From NCBI GenBank assembly GCA_041740975.1, contig JBGSKV010000062.1, forward strand, positions 1-53,837: a stretch of DNA of 53,837 bases. Reading direction: 5' to 3'. The DNA comes from JBGSKV01 sp041740975. GTDB taxonomy: Bacteria; Bdellovibrionota_B; Oligoflexia; Oligoflexales; JALZUQ01. The stretch's first letter is position 1; every line of letters starts with the position of its first letter. Made by a program: the position numbers and the translations under genes. The notes beneath the pieces were generated by a model. The model was given only the letters and a program-made list of their open reading frames with translations. It was not told where the DNA came from and did no database searches. This document shows, piece by piece, positions 34,856-43,539 of this stretch.

Positions 34856-35368
34856 TTATAAGCTTTTAGTTTTAACAATCACGAAACAATCAAGTTTCTT
34901 AGCGGCAGTAGAATGGTCTTTCGCGATTTGCAAACACTGTGCATGGTTTGCCGCGTTGACAGTATAAGCTTTGGCAATACCGAAAATCTTCAAGTCGATA
35001 GTAGAAAGGAAGGGAGCGCATTCCAAATCGCCCAACGAGTTCTTTTGGCAAAAAACATAAGTAGCGGTTGTTGCTTTAACGTCCGAGCCGCAAACGACCG
35101 GAAGTACTTTCACTCCGCCAACCCATTTGCCACCAGACATATCTAAAGAATCAACTTCGCAAACGGACATGCCTTCAGCGAGGCCTTGTTGTGTTTGGTC
35201 TGCAATTTCTTCATTCTTAATTTCTTCTTCATCACCAGTGCGAGTATTGAGGCGATTTTCAGAAGTACTAGAATCAGAACTCTCACTGCCAAACTGCTCG
35301 GAGACATTCTTACAGGAAATCATCGTGAAACCTAATACTAAGGAGATGATGGTAATGGTCTTTTTCAT
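34856..35368 (-). CDS. Lipoprotein of unknown function
   Basis: The 170-residue protein has lipobox TMISCK, an acidic Ser/Glu-rich linker (about 25-65), and a C-terminal domain with six cysteines that suggests disulfides. It lies 11 nt upstream of the dihaem cytochrome gene on the same strand and leads that operon. Function unknown. Confidence 0.65.
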   Translation of the reverse strand: MKKTITIISLVLGFTMISCKNVSEQFGSESSDSSTSENRLNTRTGDEEEIKNEEIADQTQQGLAEGMSVCEVDSLDMSGGKWVGGVKVLPVVCGSDVKATTATYVFCQKNSLGDLECAPFLSTIDLKIFGIAKAYTVNAANHAQCLQIAKDHSTAAKKLDCFVIVKTKSL

Positions 35369-35522
35369 GCATGGCCTCTTTTAATTGATAAGTAATAGTC
35401 GTAATGCGATATCGGTGTGGTTCGTGTGGATCTTTAATGAATGCTAATTATTCTTGTAATATTAGTATTTTATGAAACAAGATGCCAATCTAGCCGTTTG
35501 GTGTTTTCTGCAGGCCATGCGT

Positions 35523-36248
35523 TTAAGGGATTTTGGGATCTTTAGGAGAATACTGCAGGTATCCAACGAAAAGCCTTCCGTCGGTTCGCCAGACGTCTCC
35601 GCCACCGTTCTTGCCGTCGCGGACTTTTTGGAAATTCTTCACAACTTCAACTTTTTTTACAAAGTGACTGTCTTCTAAATCTTGAAAAATCAGTTTTCTC
35701 TCTTTGTCTATGTCTGAAGAAATGTGGTGTGTGATTTGACCGGTCGTATCGCTGAATCCAACTCCTTTATCAAATGTTACTGAGCCATACCATAAGACAT
35801 CATTTTCAATTTCTTCATCAGAATGCCAAAACCGAACATGATGTCGTTTTCGAGGATCATTTCCGACGGGTTTTTCAAACGCAAGATCTTCTTTTCGACC
35901 AAAAAGATAAAGACTACTGACCGGTGCCATATCATAAGGACGCTCAAAAACTGTCGCTTCGGCAATCTCTAGGCAACTTTTTAAAGTAAGCGGGTTGGCA
36001 GGGTACCACTTGGCAGTAAGCATTGCTTTCATCACTAAGGACTTTGATCCTATCAATGCTACGTTTATGGGATCGCCAGGAATGCCGCTGCCCGTGTGCG
36101 TCAGGGTAGGCGCGTTTTCATGGAGGCTGCCTTTGGTGTGAAAATACCAGGCTAGAGGTGCGGCAATATAGGCCGCAAAAAAATAGATCAAGATCAGCGA
36201 GGCGCCAATCTTGATCGTCAGTTTTAGATTTGATTTTCGAGATTTCAA
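35523..36248 (-). CDS. Membrane-anchored LssY C-terminal domain protein
   Basis: The 241-residue protein has an N-terminal membrane helix (about 12-32) and then a domain matching LssY-type proteins: DPINVALIGSK, MLTAKWYPANPLT, then PVSSLYLFGRKEDLAFE and RKRHHVRFWHS. LssY domains were named from the Legionella lssXYZ locus and also occur attached to PAP2 phosphatases. The activity is not established. It is monocistronic here. Confidence 0.75.
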   Translation of the reverse strand: MKSRKSNLKLTIKIGASLILIYFFAAYIAAPLAWYFHTKGSLHENAPTLTHTGSGIPGDPINVALIGSKSLVMKAMLTAKWYPANPLTLKSCLEIAEATVFERPYDMAPVSSLYLFGRKEDLAFEKPVGNDPRKRHHVRFWHSDEEIENDVLWYGSVTFDKGVGFSDTTGQITHHISSDIDKERKLIFQDLEDSHFVKKVEVVKNFQKVRDGKNGGGDVWRTDGRLFVGYLQYSPKDPKIP

Positions 36249-36372
36249 ATTTGTAGAGCAACCGCGAAAGGAGTTTGGTTTCCGTGGGTGTGATATCGCC
36301 TCTTATATGTCATGTCAATGCATTAAAAAGTTGTCAAAATGTCTAATGAGACGCTGGCATTGAAAGAAAATT

Positions 36373-36771
36373 CTACTTTTTAGGAATGCTGGCCGGAATT
36401 GCTTTTTCCATTCTTTTCAAATTATCCGGGTTATTGAAGCTAGGTGTGTTTGTAAGTTTATCGGCAAGTGCTTTGATCTTGGCCTGCACTTTAGGAGAAA
36501 ATGAGAACATGGCTGCTTCGGCACCACTTTTATGAAAGATTTCCACGTGGCTTGCCGGGCCATCTTTAGATTCGTCCAATATGTCCTTCACTATGCCCAT
36601 GATTTCTTTTTGGGTTTCTTCAGGAAACATTGAGAAAATCATACTAGATGAGCGCGCGTGCATGAGTTCGTCGAGCTCTTTATCTTCTTCGCTTTCATAG
36701 GCGTAGGCCGCAGGTGAGGCGAATGACATAACGAAAAAAACCATTGCATTGTTTAAGGGTTTAAAACGCAT
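36373..36771 (-). CDS. Small exported helical protein
   Basis: The 132-residue protein has a signal peptide (MVFFVMSFASPAAYA). A charged, mostly helical mature part of about 110 residues follows, with no cysteines after export. The family is not recognised. It is monocistronic, with roughly 125 bp of non-coding DNA on each side. Confidence 0.6.
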   Translation of the reverse strand: MRFKPLNNAMVFFVMSFASPAAYAYESEEDKELDELMHARSSSMIFSMFPEETQKEIMGIVKDILDESKDGPASHVEIFHKSGAEAAMFSFSPKVQAKIKALADKLTNTPSFNNPDNLKRMEKAIPASIPKK

Positions 36772-37003
36772 GTTCCTGACCTTCTCCCCACAGTTTAGTA
36801 TTCCCTCGGAGGCGCTTTCAGGAGAGATTAATCAAGGGTGTAATCCTCCAGGATCACTGCTCAAATAAATGTCGGCGGGATGCGGGTCCGAGACATAAAT
36901 ATTTAGTTTTTCGAACACTCGCTGCGCGAATGAGGAATGTTTTAAATAAGCTCCGCTTTCACACTCACAGTTTTCATTTCTATGTTTGATTGGTCCGGTT
37001 CTC

Positions 37004-37069
37004 CCGGCTTAGATTTGTCTGGGCGGTGTCGGCTGATGCAGCCTCAATGCCCAGACAAATCTAAGCCGG
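37004..37069. repeat. Perfect 21-bp palindrome inside element copy 1
   Basis: Arms 37004-37024 and 37049-37069 are perfect reverse complements with a 24-nt loop. Flanking GGTT/AACC could extend the stem past a 3-nt internal loop. Copy 2 has only a short TTGGC/GCCAA hairpin at the matching place (51604-51622), so this segment is copy-specific. Confidence 0.85.
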
Positions 37070-37402
37070 CTAAACCGTCCCAGCCAACCATCCGGTTAAA
37101 ACTGTGACGGCGAGGCTCCGCGCTCGAGTGCGCCCCGCACGAGTTGCATCCGCAACGGTTGCTCGAGTGAGGTAAACCTGTTTGGCGGAGCCTCACTGTT
37201 TGAGCTTTTGTACTTTGTGAAGAGATGGGCAAAACTTCCCAGCACTATAACCAGAGGGGGTTGTGAGCGCAGGACGCGCGAACACCAGCGCAGCCCGGGC
37301 AGGAGCTCTGACACAAGTAAAAATCCCCGTGATCTATCGGGCAAGCGTACCCTCTGGTTATAGTGCTGGGAAGTTTTGCCCAAATCTTCGCAAAAAAACA
37401 AA

Positions 37403-37427
37403 AGCTCCGCCTGTGAAAGGCGGAGCT
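37403..37427 (-). terminator. Intrinsic terminator of the LysR gene, part of element copy 1
   Basis: A 9-bp stem AGCTCCGCC/GGCGGAGCT with a 7-nt loop is followed on the minus strand by TTTTGTTTTTTTG. It lies about 50 nt after the LysR stop. The same hairpin occurs in copy 2. Confidence 0.8.
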
Positions 37428-37477
37428 CAATTAAAACTGCCCTCACTCGCGCAGCGAGTATTCAATAATCTATAGAT

Positions 37478-38335
37478 TTAATTTTTTGTCGCACAACCAT
37501 CTTGCATACACTCCAAAAAAGCCCTCGAATTCTTACATAGAGGCCTATTCTTGTGGTAAACAACGCAAATCTTATAAGGAATTTTGGGCAAGAAAGATTT
37601 GATCTGGAATCTCTTCGGAACACCATCCGGATAAAAATAATCTGGGATAAATCCGACTCCTAGTCCACTCTCGGCCAAGTTTTTCGTGACGCCCCAACTA
37701 TCTACGACAATTTTTAGAGGCATTTCGACGTTAAATTTATCTTCGTACAGTCTTTTCAGCTCTAGCGTTTCGGGCGTTTCGCCGGTGACGATAAGCCCCA
37801 CTTTACTTGGATCGGGATTGTTCTTTCCAATAAATACAAAGTAACCTTCCCGGATGATCTCTTTTACGAATCCGGATTTGACCCCGTGATCTAAAGTTAG
37901 AGCGAACGTGATGGTGCCCTCTTCTAGCCATTGTCTCACGATATTTGTGGTTCCAAGTTTGAATCGCGGCACAATTTTTGGATATTTTTTCTGCATTAAG
38001 GCGAGAGCGTTTGGCAAACAAGTCTGGGCGATGCTTTGTTGCGTGCCAAAGTTGATTTGACCGCGGTATTCTTCTTTTGTGAAGTTCACTTCTGTATGGA
38101 GCTGATCGAAAGCTCTCAGTACATCTTTGGTTCGATCAAAAAGAACCTGGCCCGCTTCAGTTAAATGGAAATTATTTTTACGATGCCGAAGCAGGTCGAT
38201 ATCGAAATTCAATTCAAGCTGGCGAATGCCCTGGCTAACCGCCGACGGAGTGACAAAGTTTTGCTTTGCCGCCTTGACGATACTGCCGGCTTGCACGGCA
38301 TCATGAAAATATTTGAGGTACGAACTGTTCAGCAT
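37478..38335 (-). CDS. LysR-family transcriptional regulator
   Basis: The 285-residue protein has an N-terminal LysR helix-turn-helix (GSIVKAAKQNFVTPSAVSQG, then IRQLELNFDIDLLRHR) and a periplasmic-binding-like effector domain (INFGTQQSIAQTCLPNAL; ESGLGVGFIPDYF). It is divergent from the DUF2608 gene, about 140 bp apart, which may be its target. Its stop codon abuts a structured repeat element whose terminator hairpin ends its transcript. Confidence 0.88.
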   Translation of the reverse strand: MLNSSYLKYFHDAVQAGSIVKAAKQNFVTPSAVSQGIRQLELNFDIDLLRHRKNNFHLTEAGQVLFDRTKDVLRAFDQLHTEVNFTKEEYRGQINFGTQQSIAQTCLPNALALMQKKYPKIVPRFKLGTTNIVRQWLEEGTITFALTLDHGVKSGFVKEIIREGYFVFIGKNNPDPSKVGLIVTGETPETLELKRLYEDKFNVEMPLKIVVDSWGVTKNLAESGLGVGFIPDYFYPDGVPKRFQIKSFLPKIPYKICVVYHKNRPLCKNSRAFLECMQDGCATKN

Positions 38336-38477
38336 GGGCTATTTCTATAATAAGCTAGGCTTAATATCAAACTAAAAACGTTTAGTTTTACTAAAAGTAA
38401 AGCCACAGTTAAGTTTGACGCACGTAAGAGGTGCACCTCCTGCTTCATTCAAAACCATGAATCAACAGGGGATACTT

Positions 38478-39353
38478 ATGAATTCAGTTTGCTTCGCTAT
38501 CATTACACTATTTTGGATCAGTCCATTTGCCTTCGCTGGTATTTCCGAGCATTACGAAACCAACACACTGGCTGACGCTGTCGCCAAAGCTCAGGACCTG
38601 GGGCGCCTATACGGAAACGATCAAGTTCTCGTGGCCTTCGACATCGACAACACATTATTGGCAACTCAAACGAACCTCGGAAGCCACCAATGGTTTACCT
38701 GGCAGACATCATTACTAAACCGGGGCTCAACGGAAGGCCTCGTAGCTAACGACTTCGCCGGAATCTTAAAGGCTCAGGGCATTTTGTTTTTTCTTGGAGA
38801 CATGCGGGCGACAGAACCAGCAGAAGTACAATCCATCGAAGAACTGAAAGCCATGGGTTATCCCGTGATCACCTTGACATCACGTGGCGAAGACTTTCGT
38901 ACGGCAACTATGCGAGAACTCAGCGACAATGGCTACGCCTTTGAGACCTCACCATTGGGACAAGGATTCTCGGATGTGTATTTTCCATACGACTTAAACA
39001 ATCTCGAAGCATCTGGCCTCACCTCCAGAGAAGTTATGGAGTGGAAACTCGGCAATCCTCGGTCGGTGACCTACCGGTCTGGCGTCTACATGACCTCCGG
39101 CATGCACAAAGGTGCCATGCTCAGAACGCTCCTGCACAAAACACAACGTCCTGTTAAAGCAATAGTGTTCGTGGATGACCAGCCGAACCACAACCAAAAC
39201 GTTCAAGCGGCGTTTAAAGATAAAGATGTCCATGTGGCCACCTACCGCTACGGTCGTGAAGACGCTGTTGTCGAAGAATTTCACAACGGAGATAAGTCCG
39301 AATACATTCGCCAGTGTAACGCCATCCACAGTCTCATCAAAGAAATCTTTTGA
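38478..39353 (+). CDS. Exported DUF2608 HAD-like protein
   Basis: From the ATG at 38478 (CAGGGGA upstream) the product has 291 residues. It has a signal peptide (ITLFWISPFAFAG) and then HAD motif I as AFDIDNTLLA (D55, D57). A second motif TLTSRG holds the motif II threonine/serine, and a late acidic motif IVFVDDQPNH is motif IV. This order fits the DUF2608 branch of the HAD hydrolases, which includes exported proteins. A phosphatase role is expected but the substrate is unknown. A perfect terminator follows. Confidence 0.78.
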   Translation: MNSVCFAIITLFWISPFAFAGISEHYETNTLADAVAKAQDLGRLYGNDQVLVAFDIDNTLLATQTNLGSHQWFTWQTSLLNRGSTEGLVANDFAGILKAQGILFFLGDMRATEPAEVQSIEELKAMGYPVITLTSRGEDFRTATMRELSDNGYAFETSPLGQGFSDVYFPYDLNNLEASGLTSREVMEWKLGNPRSVTYRSGVYMTSGMHKGAMLRTLLHKTQRPVKAIVFVDDQPNHNQNVQAAFKDKDVHVATYRYGREDAVVEEFHNGDKSEYIRQCNAIHSLIKEIF

Positions 39354-39362
39354 AGCTCGCAC

Positions 39363-39410
39363 AACCCTTGGCATGAACACTCGGCAGAGTCTCATGCCAA
39401 GGGTTTCTTT
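39363..39410 (+). terminator. Rho-independent terminator after the DUF2608 gene
   Basis: The 14-bp stem AACCCTTGGCATGA (39363-39376) with TCATGCCAAGGGTT (39392-39405), 15-nt loop, is followed by TCTTT. Confidence 0.82.
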
Positions 39411-39476
39411 CCCGTTGACAGCTCACCCTCCACACCGATAGAACGCTTGCATACCAGCAGATCAAAGGCGAACGCT

Positions 39477-39938
39477 ATGTATAGAACAAATGTGATAGCT
39501 GTAAAAATAGGGTTTGTGGCGTTGGCGATCTCTCTCGGTGCCACGAGTGTGCTGGCACTTGATCTGAAAAGTTTTGCAAAAAAACTTTCCGGATCGCGGT
39601 GGACAAGTTCCATCCAAACACAACATACGCATTTATCTTTCGTGTATAAATTTTCCAAGAAAAATACCAAAGGCGGAGTTTTTATAACTTCCATCAACGG
39701 TAAGCTGAGTCAGTTTCCATTTGCATCGTACGAAGTTGGCAAGCTTACTTCCGTAGATTTAGAAGAAGTCATTGATGAAAATGATCTTGCGATTAAACCC
39801 AAAGACATCAGCGGGGTTATCCTCGTAAAGAATGCGAAAGCTGAGTTGATTTCACTGCTTTTCATCATGAGTGAAAGATGCATTTTAGACACCGTGAATG
39901 TGGGGGAGTCAGAGGTCGAAAACTGTTTAAGACTGTAA
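39477..39938 (+). CDS. Small exported protein of unknown function
   Basis: From the ATG at 39477 the product has 153 residues with a signal peptide (KIGFVALAISLGATSVLA). The mature domain of about 120 residues is beta-rich, with two cysteines near the C-terminus (RCILD, ENCLRL) that could pair. The family is not recognised. It ends 20 nt from the convergent antiporter gene. Confidence 0.6.
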   Translation: MYRTNVIAVKIGFVALAISLGATSVLALDLKSFAKKLSGSRWTSSIQTQHTHLSFVYKFSKKNTKGGVFITSINGKLSQFPFASYEVGKLTSVDLEEVIDENDLAIKPKDISGVILVKNAKAELISLLFIMSERCILDTVNVGESEVENCLRL

Positions 39939-39958
39939 ACAAAATTCGCCAATACCAC

Positions 39959-41746
39959 TCAGTTTTTTGCAATAATCGTTTCGTCTAGTGACATGAGATT
40001 CTCTAAAACATGCAGATATTTCTTGGCGTCTTCCTGTAACATTTTTTCATCCTTATGAATCATATTAGCATGTTGCCTCAGGATGGTTTCTTCATCATAT
40101 CGCCGAAAATTATCCGAAGCCAAGCGCACTTTTTCAGGTGTCATTCCCATATTTAAGAGCACATGTTCACCAACTTCCAGACTCGACAGAAACGTCTCGC
40201 GGTAAATATTGGTGACGCCAGCATCCAGTAAATCAAAACATTGTTGCCTATTGCGGGCTCTCGCATAAATCGTCAAATGCGGAAAGTATTTCTGGGCAGC
40301 CTCCACCGTGCGAAGACTTGCTGCATGATCATCAACGGCGACAACCAAAATCTTGGCACGATCAGCTTTAGCCGCGCGCAAAAGTTCTAAGTTGGAAGCA
40401 TCCCCATAATAAAGCGTTGTACCAAACCTCCGCACGAAGTCGACTTGTTGAGCGCTGGCTTCCAGCGCCGTGTAAGAAATTTTTTGTGTGTTCAGGAGCC
40501 GACCAATTATCTGACCGAATCGCCCAAATCCAGCGATGATCACTTGATTGTCGTCTTCGTCGATTTTATCGAACTCCCGATTGTCACTCTCGTCGGCGCT
40601 CCATGTAAAAATATAATCCTTCGCCATCAGGAGCAGTGGCGAAACAATCATCGAAAGTGTTACGGCCAATATCAAAGTTTCTTTCACCTGAGCGTCAATG
40701 ATGTTGTACTGTGCGGCAAGTCCATAAAGTACAAACGCAAACTCACCACCAACAGCTAAGTTCAGAGCAACACAAGTGGCGTTGTCCTTGCCGATCGCGG
40801 AGAACCGTCCAATCATATAAAGGACGCCAAATTTGATCGCGATGAAGCCAAATACAATACCTAGAACGAGCAGTGGATCCTGCAACAAAATACTGACATG
40901 GGTAGACATACCGACAGCCATGAAAAACAGCCCCATGAGGAGGCCTCGGAAGGGTTCGATTTTGGCTTCCATTTCATGTCGGTACTCCGAGTTTGCTAGT
41001 AAGACCCCCGCGGCGAAAGCTCCTAAAGACATAGACAAACTGACTGACTCCATAAGTAGTCCCGTACCGATCACAATAAAAAGAGATGCTGTTGTAAAAA
41101 GCTCATAACTTTTACTTAACGCCACCAATCGAAAAACGGGTCGGATCAGGAATCGCCCTGCCAAAATCAGAATCGCAAATACACCAACCACTTTCATCGT
41201 CGCGATGATCATCGCACTCTGCGACACAGCATGGGCGTCGGCTCCCAAAAGTGGCAGGGCGGCTAGAGCGGGGATGACGGCCAAATCTTGAAAAAGTAAA
41301 ATGCCAAAAGTAGTATGGCCATGTTTTGTAGAGAGTTGTTCGCCTTCCGTTAACGTCGATAAGACAAAGGCTGTCGAAGATAGGGCTAAGCCCAAACCAA
41401 TAACGATTGATGAGGCCAGGCTGAACTTGAATGCGAGCGCCACAATCGCAAAAACACCCATGGTCACGAAGACCTGCAGGCCACCCGTGACAAAAACTAA
41501 TTGACGCATGCGCCATAGTCTTCGGGGCTCAAGTTCGAGGCCAATGATAAAGAGTAAAAGTACGACTCCAAACTCAGAGAATGCCAGTATCGACTCGACG
41601 TCGGTGATAAGCCCTAGACCGGCCGGTCCAATGATAAGACCCGCGACTAAATAACCAAGCACGGACCCTAGACCCAATAGTTTGGCGATGGGTACAGCCG
41701 CCAGTGCAGCTGCCAGGAAAATAAAAATTTCGTGCAAGTGGGCCAT
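39959..41746 (-). CDS. Kef/CPA2-type cation:proton antiporter with TrkA-N domain
   Basis: From the ATG at 41746 the product has 595 residues. About 12 membrane helices form a Na+/H+ exchanger domain (LGYLVAGLIIGPAGLG; LLLFIIGLELEPRRLWRMR). A cytoplasmic TrkA-N nucleotide-binding domain follows (VIIAGFGRFGQIIGRLL; YYGDASNLELLRAAKAD; VVAVDD). KefB/KefC relatives exchange K+ or Na+ for protons under nucleotide or thiol control. The TTG at 41764 lengthens the frame by 6 codons, but AGGG spacing favours 41746. Confidence 0.92.
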   Translation of the reverse strand: MAHLHEIFIFLAAALAAVPIAKLLGLGSVLGYLVAGLIIGPAGLGLITDVESILAFSEFGVVLLLFIIGLELEPRRLWRMRQLVFVTGGLQVFVTMGVFAIVALAFKFSLASSIVIGLGLALSSTAFVLSTLTEGEQLSTKHGHTTFGILLFQDLAVIPALAALPLLGADAHAVSQSAMIIATMKVVGVFAILILAGRFLIRPVFRLVALSKSYELFTTASLFIVIGTGLLMESVSLSMSLGAFAAGVLLANSEYRHEMEAKIEPFRGLLMGLFFMAVGMSTHVSILLQDPLLVLGIVFGFIAIKFGVLYMIGRFSAIGKDNATCVALNLAVGGEFAFVLYGLAAQYNIIDAQVKETLILAVTLSMIVSPLLLMAKDYIFTWSADESDNREFDKIDEDDNQVIIAGFGRFGQIIGRLLNTQKISYTALEASAQQVDFVRRFGTTLYYGDASNLELLRAAKADRAKILVVAVDDHAASLRTVEAAQKYFPHLTIYARARNRQQCFDLLDAGVTNIYRETFLSSLEVGEHVLLNMGMTPEKVRLASDNFRRYDEETILRQHANMIHKDEKMLQEDAKKYLHVLENLMSLDETIIAKN

Positions 41747-41989
41747 ATAGGACGTCCCTATCAAATTGAGTTTTTAAGACAGTGGACTATAATATTCTAA
41801 CTAGGGGTTCGAAAGGATTAAGATGGCGTATCTAAAGGAATCGATTTCACATCCCCAGAAATAGGCGCAACGAGTTTTATTGTCCCATGTATCTGAAATT
41901 TAACGTTTTTTTAAATACTTTCAAGGTTTGGCACCAAAGTGCCGATAACTTCTGAAGATATATACACATTTATTCTAGAGGTTCGAACT

Positions 41990-42868
41990 GTGAAATTCAT
42001 GAATTTCATCGCACTCATAGGAATCAGCTTACTGTATAGCTGCACACCTTCGCAAAGCTCTTCGAGCAAAAGTTCCGACTCCGCTGCCATCATCATAAAA
42101 AAATTCACCAGCGAAGATTATGTCGCTGCTTTTGGTGCCGATTGTGCCAATCTTAATCTTGCAACGTTAGCCTCAAAGTCCGGTCTCGCAACTAAAAATT
42201 GCACTTTAGTTGATGACGTTTTGAATATGGTAGGAGTCAAAGTCTCTCATTCTACGGAAAACAATGCTTGTATAAAGAAAACGATTTCAAAACCATACAC
42301 TCAAAACATGTCACTAGATATCGCGCTTAATAAGCTTTGCGAATACACGGTCTCGATAAAGATTGGGGCCAAAGTATCGGCTGAGAAAGTAGATTGGATA
42401 TTAGAAGGTGAGAAAATTGTAACAATTGCGGAGTTAGAAGCTGCTCCTGGTGGAAAGCTTGATATTAACGCAAACTTAGCTATATCCGCTGTTGGCGAAG
42501 CATATGGCTTCGGTCCGGCAGGCTCGCAAAATCCCGAAGAAAACAATCCGCCTCCAGCGGGTACCACAAACTATAAAGTCTCGTTTGGCGGAGCAGCATT
42601 CTCCGGTGGCGCCTTAACTGGCGAAGGTATGAATTGCAATCGATCTACAGCGACGATTTGTGAGAGAGAATATCCCGCTGGATCGGTACTGAATTTTGAA
42701 ATGCCGACCGTCATCAAAGCGAATGGCAAAACTTATGAATACGGTGGCCAGGTTATTTGCAATGACGTTCCCAAGAAAGTAAGTGCAACGGGTGCAGTCG
42801 TAAAGTTTGCAGTGGGTCCGCTCAAAAGCAACCAACAATGTTCGTTCTCATTTTCGGAGCGTGAATAA
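41990..42868 (+). CDS. Lipoprotein with C-terminal four-cysteine domain (paralogue of 43536-43979)
   Basis: The start is GTG 41990, 9 nt after AGAGG; the 292-residue product has lipobox LLYSC. A Ser-rich linker precedes an unrecognised middle domain with several cysteines. After a Pro/Asn linker comes a C-terminal domain (about 195-292) whose pattern, VSFGGAAFSGGAL, NCNRST, CEREYPAGSVLNFEMP and YGGQVICND, recurs in the third gene of this operon. The stop overlaps the next ATG (TAATG). The function is unknown. Confidence 0.68.
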   Translation: MKFMNFIALIGISLLYSCTPSQSSSSKSSDSAAIIIKKFTSEDYVAAFGADCANLNLATLASKSGLATKNCTLVDDVLNMVGVKVSHSTENNACIKKTISKPYTQNMSLDIALNKLCEYTVSIKIGAKVSAEKVDWILEGEKIVTIAELEAAPGGKLDINANLAISAVGEAYGFGPAGSQNPEENNPPPAGTTNYKVSFGGAAFSGGALTGEGMNCNRSTATICEREYPAGSVLNFEMPTVIKANGKTYEYGGQVICNDVPKKVSATGAVVKFAVGPLKSNQQCSFSFSERE

Positions 42869-43539
42869 TGTTTTTTAAAACGTCACACATGCTTTATTTG
42901 GTAAATGTTTTGAGCATAAGTTTGATGCTTGTGGGATGTACGCAAAATGCAAAGCGCGGCATTCAAGTCGATGACAAAAAGGCTGGGGACTCGATCATAG
43001 ACACGAGCAAAGACAATACTAAGTTCTTTCCAGAATCTGAGACTGGAACGGAAACTGAAACAGGGACGGAAACTGGTACCGAAACTGGTACCGAAACAGG
43101 AACAGAACCCAAAAATGATACAAAAAAGCCTGAAAATGTGGATCCACCCGGAGGAAAAACCGACGCGAGTGTGACTGGCAATCTTCCGCCCATCGCGGAA
43201 AACACCAGCAACACTGGCAATACCGGGAATCCCGATAACAGCGGTAACAGTGGCAATTCGACTCCGCCCCCTGCAGAGCCGGACCCTGTTCCCGTGACTG
43301 AACAAGCAAATATTGTGTTGACCATCACTCCAATATTACCGATGGTTTCACCGCAAGCGTCAGGTGATATTCTGCCTCCTCCTCCTGGATCAGGTGACGT
43401 ATTACCTCCAACGACTGACACAAAAACTACAGATTCTAAGTCACCTAACACCAATAGCAAAGTCACGCCTTACTCATTTAAAGAATTCTGCGAATCTTTT
43501 CCTGACACTTGTAGCAATGGTGGGGTGTGGGTACTATGA
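42868..43539 (+). CDS. Low-complexity lipoprotein with TETG repeats
   Basis: The 223-residue protein has lipobox LVGC. It is almost entirely low complexity: a run of TETG units (about residues 52-76), NTGN/SGNSG repeats, then Pro/Ser/Thr-rich stretches, and a short C-terminal module with two cysteines (CESFPDTCSNGG). At DNA level the TETG run includes near-perfect 12-bp units around 43050-43105, prone to slippage. It probably serves as an extended surface linker or stalk. Both ends overlap neighbouring genes. Confidence 0.65.
   Translation: MFFKTSHMLYLVNVLSISLMLVGCTQNAKRGIQVDDKKAGDSIIDTSKDNTKFFPESETGTETETGTETGTETGTETGTEPKNDTKKPENVDPPGGKTDASVTGNLPPIAENTSNTGNTGNPDNSGNSGNSTPPPAEPDPVPVTEQANIVLTITPILPMVSPQASGDILPPPPGSGDVLPPTTDTKTTDSKSPNTNSKVTPYSFKEFCESFPDTCSNGGVWVL

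Larger units (their letters stand above)
36905..37473 (-). repeat. Structured TIR-bounded element, copy 1
   Basis: This element fills most of the 706-bp gene-free stretch 36772-37477; the rest shows nothing clear. Read on the minus strand it starts 4 nt after the LysR stop. The order is: end hairpin ACTCGC/GCGAGT (37445-37459), terminator-like hairpin (37403-37427), and a 42-bp stem (37350-37391 with 37217-37258, 39 of 42 paired) closing a 91-nt loop. Then come a GC-rich multi-helix domain (37111-37197), a long palindrome (37004-37069) and an inverted copy of the end (36913-36963). Copy 2 lies in opposite orientation at 51.2-51.7 kb. No convincing ORF. Confidence 0.85.

Noticed and set aside
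36905..37473. Complete insertion sequence with transposase
   Set aside because: No transposase or relaxase frame is present and no clear target-site duplication was seen. At most it is a non-autonomous element.
37096..37475. Frames of 60-116 residues on both strands inside element copy 1
   Set aside because: They cross long palindromic stems, do not correspond in frame or length to frames in copy 2, and the between-copy changes follow base pairing, not codons.
43050..43110. CRISPR-like short repeats
   Set aside because: The 12-bp units are contiguous and in frame, with no spacers and no cas genes in the window.
42883..43466. Three minus-strand frames opposite the TETG lipoprotein gene
   Set aside because: They arise from the repetitive plus-strand sequence and lack ribosome sites. 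The plus-strand gene has a lipobox and coupled neighbours.
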